Source: an uncultured Lachnospiraceae bacterium
GTDB lineage: Bacteria > Bacillota > Clostridia > Lachnospirales > Lachnospiraceae
Assembly: GCA_946557105.1 (NCBI GenBank)
Contig: CAMNSZ010000007.1
Coordinates: 1 to 64,000, forward strand
Length of the DNA: 64,000 bases
Direction of reading: 5' to 3'
The position numbers and the translations under genes are program-made. Below are positions 43,158 to 52,337 of this stretch, in pieces. Below the pieces are notes generated by a model. It did no database searches and was not told where the DNA came from. It was given only the letters and a program-made list of their open reading frames with translations. Position 1 is the first letter of the stretch; the number at the start of each line of letters is the position of its first letter.

Positions 43158-44442
43158 TCAACTTCCCCTTTCTCTTGCATTCATAGATAATAATTGTCAT
43201 TGCAACGACAAGCAAGGATAATAAAACAAACAACAAACGGTTGGCAGCCAACCGGTTATAATTATCCGTAAAGTCCTGTGTCCTGAAATATGAGCTTTCC
43301 CCCGCGTTATGCCTCGGCGCCAGTCTGAATAGGGAATAGGACGCCGCCACGGACCGCATGCCCATATTTAAATCCACCAGCCACCAGAAGCCTTGGACCG
43401 CCGCCGCTATAGGCGTGTTTGTCAGCTCTGTCAGGCACATACCCAGCGCCACCGCCATCATAGCGCCGGGCATAATCCACCCAATGTCATATTTGAGGGG
43501 GGCAAGATAGTCCAACCTTGCCTCGCCATACATACCCCACACGGTAGCATTTGAGATATAGGATAGTATCATAACGGGCAGCATTGCGGCTGCTATAACG
43601 GCAAGATACCTCGATAAAATTACCCTTGCCGCCGATATCCCTTTCGTGTAAACAAGCTCTTCCACCCTTGCCCGTCTGTCCTTCATACACATGATGACCG
43701 CAAGAAATACAGGAAACACGCACATCACCATAGCCCCCGCATAATCCGAAAATAACCGGGCATATCCGCCCGTTATCCTGTCGCTTTTCACGGCGAGCTC
43801 ATAGCTTCGGAGGGCTTCCTCATAGCTTAACGGAACTGCTCCAAAGCCAATCAGGCTTTCCGCATCATAATCCGAGCCTCCTCCCAAAATATCGTCGACC
43901 CTCTGCATAAGCGCTTTAAATTCCGAATAATCCATATCATCGCGCACCGTAAGCCTGAAATTCTTTTCCTCAGGACTATGATTCGTCTCATTATCAGGTC
44001 TTGAAAAGACAAATTCACCGTTGTCGTTCATCACCATATCTTCACCTACATGAAACGCCAAGCCCTCCTCGTCGCCGTCTGAACACTCGGCTTGAGCCTC
44101 CATAACTGCCGCCTTGTCCATACCGGTTATGTCCGATAGGATTTTTGCAATTTGCCCCTGCTCGTTGTGATTTAGCTTCACATGCTTAATCAGCCCAATG
44201 GGATATGTCCTGTAATTATTTTCACAAAATTCACTCCACAGCTTCTCTAGTGCCTTCGGCATGATGATTTCCGGAATCTCCTTGTGAGTTACGCCATAGC
44301 TTTCTCCCTCCTTAGGCCGTATCATTTTGCTGCCGCTAAAATCCAGCGCCTCTTGAGAGTTTAAGGCGACGATAAGCACCACGACAAATAAAACGTAAGA
44401 AACGTTAAAAATCGTTTTTTTCATCTCCCGCAAAAACAACAT
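43096..44442 (-). CDS. ABC-2-type permease component 1 with large external domain
   Basis: 448 residues. One N-terminal membrane segment (about 9-27), a long outer domain (about 30-230, acidic, with KLNHNEQGQIAKILSDITG), and then about six membrane segments (about 235-425). This shape is common in ABC-2 exporters regulated by two-component systems. Its start overlaps the ATPase stop by one base. It probably pairs with the 215-residue permease and the ATPase. Confidence 0.7.
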   Translation of the reverse strand: MLFLREMKKTIFNVSYVLFVVVLIVALNSQEALDFSGSKMIRPKEGESYGVTHKEIPEIIMPKALEKLWSEFCENNYRTYPIGLIKHVKLNHNEQGQIAKILSDITGMDKAAVMEAQAECSDGDEEGLAFHVGEDMVMNDNGEFVFSRPDNETNHSPEEKNFRLTVRDDMDYSEFKALMQRVDDILGGGSDYDAESLIGFGAVPLSYEEALRSYELAVKSDRITGGYARLFSDYAGAMVMCVFPVFLAVIMCMKDRRARVEELVYTKGISAARVILSRYLAVIAAAMLPVMILSYISNATVWGMYGEARLDYLAPLKYDIGWIMPGAMMAVALGMCLTELTNTPIAAAVQGFWWLVDLNMGMRSVAASYSLFRLAPRHNAGESSYFRTQDFTDNYNRLAANRLLFVLLSLLVVAMTIIIYECKRKGKLNGNYKIRRAISGLGNRKNKF

Positions 44443-45350
44443 TATATTTCACCTCCCGAGCCTTGGTCCGATAGCGGCATGTAAGCTCCGCTTTCTCTTA
44501 AATACAGCATGTATGCGTCTTCGATATTTGGTTCACACGCCTGTGCGTTATCGTCGCCGCTTTCGGATAAAAAGCGCACATGAACCTCTTTTCCCTGAGT
44601 GTGCATACCCGTTATCATAAGCTCCCGCTTCAGCTGCGGAAGCTTCGCCTTCTCCACCGCTTTGGCAAAGACCTTTCCCTGCGCCGCACAAAGAAGCCCC
44701 TCCACCGTTCCGTTGTACAAAACTTTTCCCTCGTTTAATATGGCAATATCCTCACAGGCAGCTTCAATGTCTCCAACAATATGGGTGGAAAGAATTACAA
44801 TCCTGTCCTGCGCGATTTCGGACAACGAATTACGGAACCTGACACGCTCCTCCGGGTCAAGCCCCGCCGTAGGCTCATCCACAATCAACACCCTCGGATT
44901 ATTTAACAGAGCCTGCGCGATTCCAAGACGGTGTTTCATACCGCCGGAAAGAGTCTTTACCTTTTTGTTCCTGTGTTCCGTTAAGTTAACCTTTTGTAAA
45001 AGCATTTCCGTCCTTTCCTTTCTTTCGGCGGCGCTTAAGCCGCAGAGAATCCCCAGATAATTCATCACCTCCCCCACACTCATAGAAGGATACAGGGAAA
45101 ATTCCTGCGGCAGATAGCCTATTATCTTTCGGATTTCCTTCACATTTTCAATGGGTATCCCACAGATTATGATTTCCCCATCTTTTTTTGGAAGCAGGGT
45201 GGCGAGGGTTTTCATCAGCGTTGTCTTGCCTGCGCCGTTTTTGCCCAGCAAACCGAACATTCCCTGCCCGATGGAGAGATTCACGTTTTGCAGGGCGTGC
45301 TTTTTCCCGTAGAACTTATTCAGATTTTTGATTTCGATAATATCATCCAT
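44442..45350 (-). CDS. ABC transporter ATP-binding protein
   Basis: 302-residue ATPase of the ABC-2/CcmA type: Walker A LLGKNGAGKTTLMK near residue 35, Q-loop GYLPQEFSLYP, signature LSGGMKHRLGIAQALL, Walker B VLIVDEPTAGLDPEER, H-loop STHIVGD. The C-terminal 80 residues are an extra beta region seen in this class. I prefer the start at 45350 with GAGG about seven bases upstream; the frame is open to 45362. It is the first gene of a unit with two permeases. Confidence 0.88.
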   Translation of the reverse strand: MDDIIEIKNLNKFYGKKHALQNVNLSIGQGMFGLLGKNGAGKTTLMKTLATLLPKKDGEIIICGIPIENVKEIRKIIGYLPQEFSLYPSMSVGEVMNYLGILCGLSAAERKERTEMLLQKVNLTEHRNKKVKTLSGGMKHRLGIAQALLNNPRVLIVDEPTAGLDPEERVRFRNSLSEIAQDRIVILSTHIVGDIEAACEDIAILNEGKVLYNGTVEGLLCAAQGKVFAKAVEKAKLPQLKRELMITGMHTQGKEVHVRFLSESGDDNAQACEPNIEDAYMLYLRESGAYMPLSDQGSGGEI

Positions 45351-45452
45351 TTTCATCCTCATTTCTGTAATTATTCAGCCTTTTGCCAAATAACTGCTCC
45401 TTTCTGCGCTGCTTTTCATGATTTGGTTTATTTAGACCATGAGCAGATACCT

Positions 45453-45482
45453 CTTTGCGCCAAGCGGCGCCCAGACGCAAAG
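45453..45482. other. GC-rich inverted repeat in the ABC operon leader
   Basis: CTTTGCG (45453-45459) pairs with CGCAAAG (45476-45482), with an inner GCGCC-AAGC-GGCGC hairpin (45457-45470). It lies about 100 bases before the ABC ATPase start and could be an operator for the adjacent OmpR-type regulator or an RNA leader structure. No direct evidence for either. Confidence 0.4.
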
Positions 45483-45542
45483 TGCGTTCCTCTTACTGCC
45501 AGACGACTTTATTATGAATCGCATTTTTCAACTTTTTATCTA

Positions 45543-45581
45543 CACAAAAAAATCTTCTTACCAACCGTCCGTAAGAAGATT
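45543..45581 (-). terminator. Rho-independent terminator of the two-component operon
   Basis: Minus strand: AATCTTCTTAC, nine-base loop, GTAAGAAGATT and then TTTTTTG. A perfect 11-bp stem 22 bases past the histidine-kinase stop. It separates the kinase/regulator unit from the ABC unit. Confidence 0.9.
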
Positions 45582-45602
45582 CCTGCATACGCCCTTATAA
45601 AA

Positions 45603-46826
45603 TTACTGCTTGAACACAGCCGTTACAAGGGCTCCCTGAGCATTTTCCAATTTTAAAGAGCCGCCATGTTTCTCACAAAGTATTTTACAAATATTTAATC
45701 CCATGCCAAAGGAGCCGCCGTCCGATTCTTTTGCCGATTTATAGAACGGCTTTACCGCATCGGTCAAATCCTTCTCCGAAAAACCCTTCCCGTCGTCGGA
45801 TACAATAAGATAAAAAAAATCCTCCCTGACCTTAACAGAAACCACAATGTTCTCTTTCGCAAATCTCAGTGCGTTGGAAAGAAGATTTTCATACACGCGC
45901 ATAATAATTTCCATATCCAGATTCATTTTTACGAAGCTGCTTATTTCGGACGAAAACGAAAGCTTTTTCTCCTTGCGCACCGTCTCTCCGGTGCAAAGCA
46001 TTTGACTTATAACATCCTTTATGCTCACGAGCGCCTTATTAACATCAATATCCTCCAGCCGCTTCAGCTGATTCATCGTATTTACATACGCCTCAAGCCT
46101 TATTATATGGCGCTGCATCATTTCCGCTGTTGCGGCTATCTTTTCCGCAGTCATCTGAGGGGCGTACCTGATAAGCATTTCACTCTGCCCCTTCAGGACA
46201 GTCAGGGGAGTCCTCAAATCATGGGCAAAGGCGGCGTTAAGCGCTTTTCGTTCTTCAATCTGCCTCCACATTTCTACATTGTTGTCATATAATGCCCCTC
46301 TCATTTTTTCAAACGAATCGCATAGCTTCCCCAGTTCGTTCTGTCTGTTGTAAACGATTCTAAAATCAAGATTATTGCCTGCTATATTATCCGCGGCATT
46401 ATCAAGAATTTCCAAAGGTTTTTTCAGCTGCCTTCTATAAAATAAAAGACTTGTCATTCCCATACAAAACACAAAGCAAAGGGGATAGACGCCAATGCTC
46501 AAAAAACCAAACACATTGTATAGGAAGTCCTCTAATGGCGTGAATAATGAGGTAATGTTTTCCGCATAAAACTCCAGCGTCCCTATATCATCTACATAAA
46601 ACTCGAATATTTCATCGCCGTCCTCACCATGCTCCACATTGCTGATTTTATATTCATGTTTTCTTATCAATTCCTTATATTTTTTGCAAATCCGAACCTG
46701 TCCTGCCTGACAGAGGTTAGAAAGAAACAGCGCCAAAAAAACAGCGATCAGTATACAGCCCAGCATATAAGCCATAAAGGACGCTTTTATGGACATTTTA
46801 CGAATAACACTCCTTATTTTACCCAT
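45603..46826 (-). CDS. Sensor histidine kinase
   Basis: 407-residue membrane kinase. Two membrane segments (about 14-36 and 112-134) flank an outer sensor of about 75 residues. A HAMP domain follows (about 135-190), then the H-box AFAHDLRTPLTVLKGQ (His near residue 210) and the ATPase motifs NLLSNALRFA (N box), SDDGKGFSEKDL (G1), FGMGLNICKILCEKHGG (G2). It phosphorylates the regulator upstream, whose stop it overlaps by 13 bases. The downstream ABC exporter is the likely target. Confidence 0.9.
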   Translation of the reverse strand: MGKIRSVIRKMSIKASFMAYMLGCILIAVFLALFLSNLCQAGQVRICKKYKELIRKHEYKISNVEHGEDGDEIFEFYVDDIGTLEFYAENITSLFTPLEDFLYNVFGFLSIGVYPLCFVFCMGMTSLLFYRRQLKKPLEILDNAADNIAGNNLDFRIVYNRQNELGKLCDSFEKMRGALYDNNVEMWRQIEERKALNAAFAHDLRTPLTVLKGQSEMLIRYAPQMTAEKIAATAEMMQRHIIRLEAYVNTMNQLKRLEDIDVNKALVSIKDVISQMLCTGETVRKEKKLSFSSEISSFVKMNLDMEIIMRVYENLLSNALRFAKENIVVSVKVREDFFYLIVSDDGKGFSEKDLTDAVKPFYKSAKESDGGSFGMGLNICKILCEKHGGSLKLENAQGALVTAVFKQ

Positions 46827-47488
46827 TTATAACCCACCCCCCAAACCGTCTCAATGTACTGCTTCATTCCTGCCGCAGAAAATTTTGTACGGATGCGGCG
46901 GATATGCTCGGCAACCACCTGACTGTCACCATCGCTGTCGTAGCCCCATACAAGTTCATATATCCGCTCTTTGCTAAAAACCTGTCCTGTATGCAGGGAC
47001 AAAAGCTCGACAATGTCAAATTCCTTCTTGGCAAGCAGGACCGTCTCTTTGTCATAATACAGGCTCCTCTCCGTGTAATCTATCGCCAGCTTATCGTCAA
47101 GCCGTACCTTTGCCAAATCCCTCTGACGGCGCTCTCTTCTTATATGAGCCGAAACCCTCGCCCCAAGCTCGTCTATGGAAAAAGGCTTCACGATATAATC
47201 GTCAGCCCCAATACCGAATCCCTTGATTTTATCGTTATCCTCTATCCTTGCCGTAAGGAACAAAATAGGGCAGGACACAAAAGCCCTTATTCGGGAACAG
47301 ACCTCCAAACCGTCTAAATCCGGCATATTGATGTCCAAAAGAATAATGTCCGGCTGCCCTTGCGCTTTCTTTATCGCTTCCTGCCCTCCCAACGCCGTCA
47401 ACACCTCATATCCGTTATACTCAAAATAGTCCTTCAGCATTGATATGATATCCGCTTCGTCATCCACAATCAATATTTTGTCTCTCAT
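46814..47488 (-). CDS. OmpR-family response regulator
   Basis: 224 residues. The receiver has ILIVDDEADIISM at the N-terminus, the phospho-acceptor Asp in IILLDINMPDLDG near residue 51, and the Lys in YIVKPFS near residue 101. The C-terminal winged-helix DNA-binding domain ends GVGYKWVK. It works with the kinase whose gene overlaps its end, and likely controls the ABC exporter unit at 42510-45350. Confidence 0.92.
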   Translation of the reverse strand: MRDKILIVDDEADIISMLKDYFEYNGYEVLTALGGQEAIKKAQGQPDIILLDINMPDLDGLEVCSRIRAFVSCPILFLTARIEDNDKIKGFGIGADDYIVKPFSIDELGARVSAHIRRERRQRDLAKVRLDDKLAIDYTERSLYYDKETVLLAKKEFDIVELLSLHTGQVFSKERIYELVWGYDSDGDSQVVAEHIRRIRTKFSAAGMKQYIETVWGVGYKWVK

Positions 47489-47620
47489 AAAATTCCTCGC
47501 TTCTATGCATGAAAATTTTCAACCCAGCCTATCGCCTGTAACAAAAGTTTACTATATAATTTTCAACTATTTATCTACTTTTCTGTTTTTCTAATAAAAT
47601 TCCCTATCATACACATTCAT

Positions 47621-47950
47621 CTAACACATCACTTCCAATCGCAACCACACTCGCAGAAATATAAACATATCCGCTCTAAATAATGCAATAATATTTCCAA
47701 CTGACCTGAATGGCTCTTCCATAAGAATTTTATTGTTACCAGTATTTCGGTTTGCAACAGCATAATCAACTATCAAGCGAACAAAACGCATTTGGTTGAT
47801 ATTCAATCGTTCTTCTATGAAAAATTCACTAAATCTTCATTGACTACAGTTTTATCTACGCCAAATATTTTTCTAACCAGACTATTTCTTTTACATAAAG
47901 AGTATCAGAATTAAGGAATAGAAACAAGTTTAATAAAGCAAATGTTTGTA
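47621..47950 (-). pseudogene. Remnant of a type I restriction enzyme HsdR C-terminus
   Basis: Two minus-strand frames together read as the C-terminal part of an HsdR-like type I restriction subunit. Upstream piece (about 47835-47950): YVKEIVWLEKIFGVDKTVVN and EDLVNF. Then, after a one-base frameshift near 47830, comes EFFIEERLNINQMRFVRLI, VDYAVANRN and ILMEEPFRSVGNIIALF. The typical LNxxQxxFVxxII...EEPFRSVGxIxxLF pattern of this family supports the call. There is no rest of the gene and no hsdM or hsdS in the window. It marks decay of a restriction locus in this AT-rich island. Confidence 0.65.
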
Positions 47951-48462
47951 GAGCTAAAACGCAGAGATTGCAAAAAGCTTTGTTAGCTGCTCTAAAAATG
48001 ACAAACCGCCTTTTACATGATTTACAATCCGATGATAAACGTACTTTAAGATTTCTCTTCTTAAGTATAAATATGAATCATTATATTTTTGCTTTTAATC
48101 CTAAACAACATCTTACTCTATATTTAAGAAAGAACACAGCACCGACGAACTTATGCGTAACCACAGTTTCCCGATTTAAAACCGTATATTTAGACATAGG
48201 CTAACTCCTTGCAAATTGACAATAGACTACATGATGTCAAATTTAGGCAAGCAGGGATAATTGAGACTTAACAAAACAAAGCATAGAATATCAGAAAAAC
48301 CATTATTATTTTCACATACTTGATAGAAAAAGTGCTTATCAATGCTTCTCCGAAAAGTTTTTGAAAATTTTTATCGACAGATAAGAATACCACTTAATTT
48401 GGATTTCAAAATTGCGCTTCACAATTAATGCTTTAAGCGATTATTTGGCATTGTTAATCACT
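47951..48462. other. AT-rich non-coding stretch, no supported gene
   Basis: Between the HsdR remnant and the palindrome the DNA is AT-rich and interrupted in all frames. A plus-strand frame at 47968-48204 has no ribosome site and no family look, so I do not call it. It is probably decayed accessory DNA. Confidence 0.6.
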
Positions 48463-48503
48463 ACTACGAATCATATATGCCAAAAGTATATATGATTCGT
48501 AGT
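48463..48503. promoter_or_regulatory. 16-bp perfect palindrome upstream of the HTH/ankyrin-like gene
   Basis: ACTACGAATCATATAT (48463-48478), nine-base spacer, ATATATGATTCGTAGT (48488-48503). It is perfect over 16 bp and ends about 100 bases before the gene at 48606. No T-run follows on the plus strand and none on the minus strand, so a terminator is unlikely. It could be an operator for the HTH protein it precedes, or an end of a lost mobile element. Confidence 0.65.
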
Positions 48504-48605
48504 TTATAAAATATATATGTTTTTTATATATACAAATATATGATATACTTTGTTAAAAAAACATGGTACAATCTTTTTAAATCTTTTTCAAAAGGAGTAA
48601 TAAAA

Positions 48606-49841
48606 ATGTCTTATAAAATTAACAATCAGGAAATTGGAACTTATATTTCAGGATTAATTGAACGAGAATTTAAATCCGCACGACAATTTTGCAAAAAATA
48701 TCTTCAAGCAAGCGGTACAAAAGAGCCTACCGAAAGTGATATCCAAAATATGGCAAACCGTATATCTCAAATAAAAGAAGGTAGAAAATCAATCCAGATT
48801 CATGATTTGCCATTTTTTTCAGAGTTGCTTCATGTTTCCTTTGAACAAATATTGAGTGCCGGAAAATGTGGTGAACCCCAAAACAATAGAATGACAAATT
48901 ATACCATTGCCCAATCACACAGCGAGGCAGAATGGATTGCTTACATTGAGGAGAAGAACAAGCCCATCCTCAATCCTGACGAATATGGAAAAACTGTGTT
49001 GGATTATGCAATCATGTTTGGAAATTATGATTTCTTGAAATTTTTGGTAAACAAGAACTACATATGGTTTGACAGCCGAAAAGATAACGATTATGTTATG
49101 ACATTTGGTGCGGGAACGAATATTCAGCGTATTAAATTTGAGGAACGTGATAATGGTGTTTTTATACGCAAACCCGATATGGATGATTTACAATACAAGC
49201 TTGCAACAGAAGATCAGCTGAGAATGTATATCATTTCGTTTGCAGCAGATTACAATGACCTATCTATGCTGAAAAAATTGAGGGCAAGAGAAATCCCTGA
49301 ATTATATTATAAAGCACATTATTTGTCCTGCACATGCCCGGATTTCAATGTTCATTATGACAAAAACATGGTAAGCCATATTGCGAAGTCCAGCAATAAA
49401 ATACTAAATTATTTTACTGAGCCATTTGAAATCCAAGACCGGATTCGATATAAGGACGGCAGCAACCGTAAGCACAAATTTTTGTTTCCGTATATCTCCC
49501 AACTGTTGGATATGCTGATTGAAAATAATAGTCCTTTTTTAAAAATAGCATTGGAAAAATCCATTAAACATAATGAAAGCACAAGAAAGAAGCTAGAATT
49601 ATTGATAAAGGAATCTATCAATAACGGCTGTTATTATGACGATTATTGGAAAAAAGAAATTAATTTTCACGAAAACGGAAATATTATCCACTTCCGAGAT
49701 ACGCTTGCTATTACTGGAATCATTACAAATATAGCCAGAGTAACAAAGGAATCTGCGAACAGCCAAATAAACCAGCTTATCAAAAAATTGAATAACTCCT
49801 ACAATAGCATTAAATATATTACAGAGAAGGAAATAACATGA
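48606..49841 (+). CDS. HTH/ankyrin-like accessory protein
   Basis: 411 residues. The N-terminal ~90 residues look like a Cro/CI-type helix-turn-helix (SARQFCKKYL ... NRISQIKEGRKSIQIHDLPFFSELLHVSFEQILSAG). Residues about 100-350 resemble ankyrin repeats (NPDEYGKTVLDYAIMFGNYDFLKFLVNKN; LRMYIISFAADYNDLSMLKKL). The start at 48606 has AAGGAG seven bases upstream; an upstream ATG at 48540 does not. Codon use is AT-rich, unlike the flanking genes, consistent with horizontal transfer. Its stop overlaps the start of the next, broken gene (ATGA). Phage or defence-type regulators have such layouts, but the role is unknown. Confidence 0.65.
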   Translation: MSYKINNQEIGTYISGLIEREFKSARQFCKKYLQASGTKEPTESDIQNMANRISQIKEGRKSIQIHDLPFFSELLHVSFEQILSAGKCGEPQNNRMTNYTIAQSHSEAEWIAYIEEKNKPILNPDEYGKTVLDYAIMFGNYDFLKFLVNKNYIWFDSRKDNDYVMTFGAGTNIQRIKFEERDNGVFIRKPDMDDLQYKLATEDQLRMYIISFAADYNDLSMLKKLRAREIPELYYKAHYLSCTCPDFNVHYDKNMVSHIAKSSNKILNYFTEPFEIQDRIRYKDGSNRKHKFLFPYISQLLDMLIENNSPFLKIALEKSIKHNESTRKKLELLIKESINNGCYYDDYWKKEINFHENGNIIHFRDTLAITGIITNIARVTKESANSQINQLIKKLNNSYNSIKYITEKEIT

Positions 49842-50181
49842 GAAAAGCTTTCTATACCTCATCGTTTCTATTACTTTTTCTTATGTAATAATTAATTCCA
49901 TGGTAAAAGACAATCGGGAAGCAGGTTATAAAGACTGCTAATGAATATCATTTTGGGGTGATAAGAGGGATTTCGATATAGATTGTGGTAATTGCATTTT
50001 ATTTCTGGCTGGTTGAATGATAGTGACAATGACTAATTGAAAATCATATTGCGTTTCGGTTAAGAACAAATTACATCATAGATGGAAAACTGTATATCCC
50101 ATTGACATTTACTATAATGGTGTTGATATTATCAAATCTCCATCCGTTGAAAATATAAGGAAATATTTCAAAAACGCTTGA
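49838..50181 (+). pseudogene. Broken gene coupled to the HTH/ankyrin-like gene
   Basis: An ATG overlapping the upstream stop (ATGA), with AAGGAA before it, begins a signal-like MRKAFYTSSFLLLFLM and stops after 16 codons at 49888. Further downstream, disjoint frames keep fragments that read like one decayed protein: MVKDNREAGYKDC, then NYIIDGKLYIP and, in another frame, DIYYNGVDIIKSPSVEN and IRKYFKNA to a stop at 50181. The gene probably encoded a membrane-inserted or secreted partner of the HTH protein. No family is recognised. Confidence 0.6.
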
Positions 50182-50201
50182 AACGGAATCATTCAGAAAA
50201 A

Positions 50202-50235
50202 GGAAAAACGGCATAGCCACAAACGACTATACCGT
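50202..50235 (-). terminator. Rho-independent terminator after prfA
   Basis: Minus strand: ACGGTATAG, loop, CTATGCCGT, then TTTTTCC (one G-U pair). It lies 42 bases beyond the prfA stop. Confidence 0.8.
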
Positions 50236-50276
50236 AATTTGATACAGGACTGCTAAAATCCAATCCTCCGGACACG

Positions 50277-51353
50277 TTACGCTTCTCCCATCTTCGCCAG
50301 CTTAGCCGCCTGATCCGCCGCAATGCAGGCGTCCAAAATTTCCTGAATGTCGCCGTTCATCACCTTATCCAGCTTATACAGGGTAAGTCCGATACGATGG
50401 TCGGTGACGCGCCCCTGTGGGAAATTGTAGGTGCGGATTTTCTCGGAGCGGTCTCCCGTACCAATCTGGCTTCTTCGCATTTCCGCCTCCGCGTCATGTC
50501 TTTGCTGCTGCTCTATGTCGTACAGCTTAGCCTTCAGCAGAGCGAAAGCCTTCGCCTTATTCTGCAGCTGTGATTTCTCTGTCTGACTGTAAACCACAAT
50601 TCCCGTGGGATAATGAGTGAGGCGCACTGCAGAATCGGTGGTATTGACGCACTGTCCGCCGTTTCCCGAGGCACGCATAACGTCAATACGGATGTCCTTT
50701 TCATCGATTACAATATCAATATCCTCATCCACCTCAGGCATTACCGCCACGCTGATGGTGGAGGTATGGATACGCCCGCCGCTCTCCGTCTCGGGTACAC
50801 GCTGCACGCGATGAACGCCGCTTTCATACTTCATCTTGGAATAAGCGCCCTGCCCGGTAATCATAAACTGTACTTCCTTCATACCGCCGATACCGATTTC
50901 GTCCACGTTCATGGTCTCTACCCTCCAGCGCTGCCCCTCCGCATAATGCACATACATACGATAGATTTCCGCCGCAAACAGCGCTGCTTCGTCTCCGCCG
51001 GCGCCGGCACGGATTTCCACAATGACGTTTTTCTCATCGTTAGGATCCTTGGGAAGCAGCAGAATCTTTAACTCCTGCTCCAGCTCCTCCATGCGCTTCT
51101 TGCTGTCGCTTAATGTCTCTTTAATCATCTCGCGCATTTCTTCATCGTTCTCTTCCTCCAGCATTACCAAAGAATCCTCGATATCCTGCTTACATTTTTT
51201 ATATTCGTTATAAGCCTCCACAAGGGGAGCCAGATTGCTCTGCTCCTTCATCAGCTTACGGAAACGCTCCTGATTGTTTGCCACGGTGGGCTCGTGAAGC
51301 TCTCCCATAATTTCCTCATATCGAATTAGTAAATCCTCTAACTTATCAAACAT
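50277..51353 (-). CDS. prfA: Peptide chain release factor 1
   Basis: 358-residue class I release factor reading UAA and UAG. The catalytic GGQ motif is in [21 protein letters not shown] near residue 235. The stop-recognition region [15 protein letters not shown] precedes it. Length and the C-terminal [19 protein letters not shown] segment are typical for RF1. It follows prmC, whose product methylates the GGQ glutamine, so enzyme and substrate are co-encoded. ATG 51351-51353 lies 75 bases after prmC. Confidence 0.97.
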   Translation of the reverse strand: MFDKLEDLLIRYEEIMGELHEPTVANNQERFRKLMKEQSNLAPLVEAYNEYKKCKQDIEDSLVMLEEENDEEMREMIKETLSDSKKRMEELEQELKILLLPKDPNDEKNVIVEIRAGAGGDEAALFAAEIYRMYVHYAEGQRWRVETMNVDEIGIGGMKEVQFMITGQGAYSKMKYESGVHRVQRVPETESGGRIHTSTISVAVMPEVDEDIDIVIDEKDIRIDVMRASGNGGQCVNTTDSAVRLTHYPTGIVVYSQTEKSQLQNKAKAFALLKAKLYDIEQQQRHDAEAEMRRSQIGTGDRSEKIRTYNFPQGRVTDHRIGLTLYKLDKVMNGDIQEILDACIAADQAAKLAKMGEA

Positions 51354-51428
51354 AACTACCTCTCAATTTCTGTTTTTCATTCATGGCGCCTGCGACGGCA
51401 TAGCTAACCTCCGTCTCGGGCTACGCAT

Positions 51429-52337
51429 CTATGCCGAAGCATCGGCCGCAGGAACGCCGCCGTCCGTCCATATTCCGCAGACCACCCTGTCAAGCCCTGC
51501 ATAGTCCTTTATCACTTCTATATATTCAAAGCCCGCATGCCGCATAAAAGCGCAAACTTCCTCCGCCTGATCATATCCGATTTCAAAATAAAGCCTCCCG
51601 CCCCGATTTAAATGAGCCTTTCCCTCCTCTACGATTCTGCGATAGAAAAGCAAACCATCCTTGCCGCCGTCTAAGGCAAGAGACGGCTCATGCGCCCGCA
51701 CCTCGGGCATCAGCGTTTGAATATCTCCGCTCTTTATATAAGGCGGATTTGAAACAATAAAATCGTACCTTCCCGTAACCCCTGTAAACAAATCACCCTC
51801 CACAAAGGTAATATCCGCCTGATTCGCCTCAGTATCCGGCAATAGAGGCAGTCTTTCCTCACAAAATATCCGCTTTGCGTTCTCCCTTGCCACCGCAAGC
51901 GCTTTTGCCGAAATATCCACCCCCACGCCCCTGCAGCCGTTGGTGTAATATAAAAGACTTATCAAAATACATCCTGAACCGGTACACATATCGACCACGC
52001 TCATGCCGTCCTGAAGCTCCTTCAACACTTCTTCCACCAAAATTTCCGTGTCCTGTCTGGGAATCAGCACATGCTCGTTCACCTCAAAGCTAAGGCCCAT
52101 AAATTCCTGTGTTCCCGTAAGCTGCTGAAGAGGAATCCTCGATGCCCTTTTATCCAAAAGAGTACGGTATTCCCCCTCCTTTTCAGGCGCAACACTCTGC
52201 TGTCCATGTACCAGAAGGTCATTGCGGTTTGTTCCGCATACATATTCCAAAAGCAATCTGGCATCCAAAGCCGCCTCCTCCACTCCCGCACGCTCCAGCA
52301 CACCGCTGCCCTCTTGGTATAAAGCCTGATATGTCAT
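51429..52337 (-). CDS. prmC: Release factor glutamine methyltransferase PrmC
   Basis: 302-residue N5-glutamine methyltransferase of the release factors. The SAM site VVDMCTGSGCILISLLYY lies near residue 114 and the NPPY motif in DFIVSNPPYIKSG near residue 197. The N-terminal five-helix domain (LLEYVCGTNRNDLLVHG) and LIPRQDTEILVEEV fit PrmC. Its ATG overlaps the DUF1385 stop by four bases. It acts on prfA, the next gene. Confidence 0.95.
   Translation of the reverse strand: MTYQALYQEGSGVLERAGVEEAALDARLLLEYVCGTNRNDLLVHGQQSVAPEKEGEYRTLLDKRASRIPLQQLTGTQEFMGLSFEVNEHVLIPRQDTEILVEEVLKELQDGMSVVDMCTGSGCILISLLYYTNGCRGVGVDISAKALAVARENAKRIFCEERLPLLPDTEANQADITFVEGDLFTGVTGRYDFIVSNPPYIKSGDIQTLMPEVRAHEPSLALDGGKDGLLFYRRIVEEGKAHLNRGGRLYFEIGYDQAEEVCAFMRHAGFEYIEVIKDYAGLDRVVCGIWTDGGVPAADASA

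Noticed and set aside
47968-48204. 78-codon plus-strand frame in the accessory island
   Set aside because: No ribosome site, no recognisable family, and it lies in decayed AT-rich DNA.
48463-48503. Palindrome as a rho-independent terminator
   Set aside because: AT-rich stem without a following T-run on either strand.
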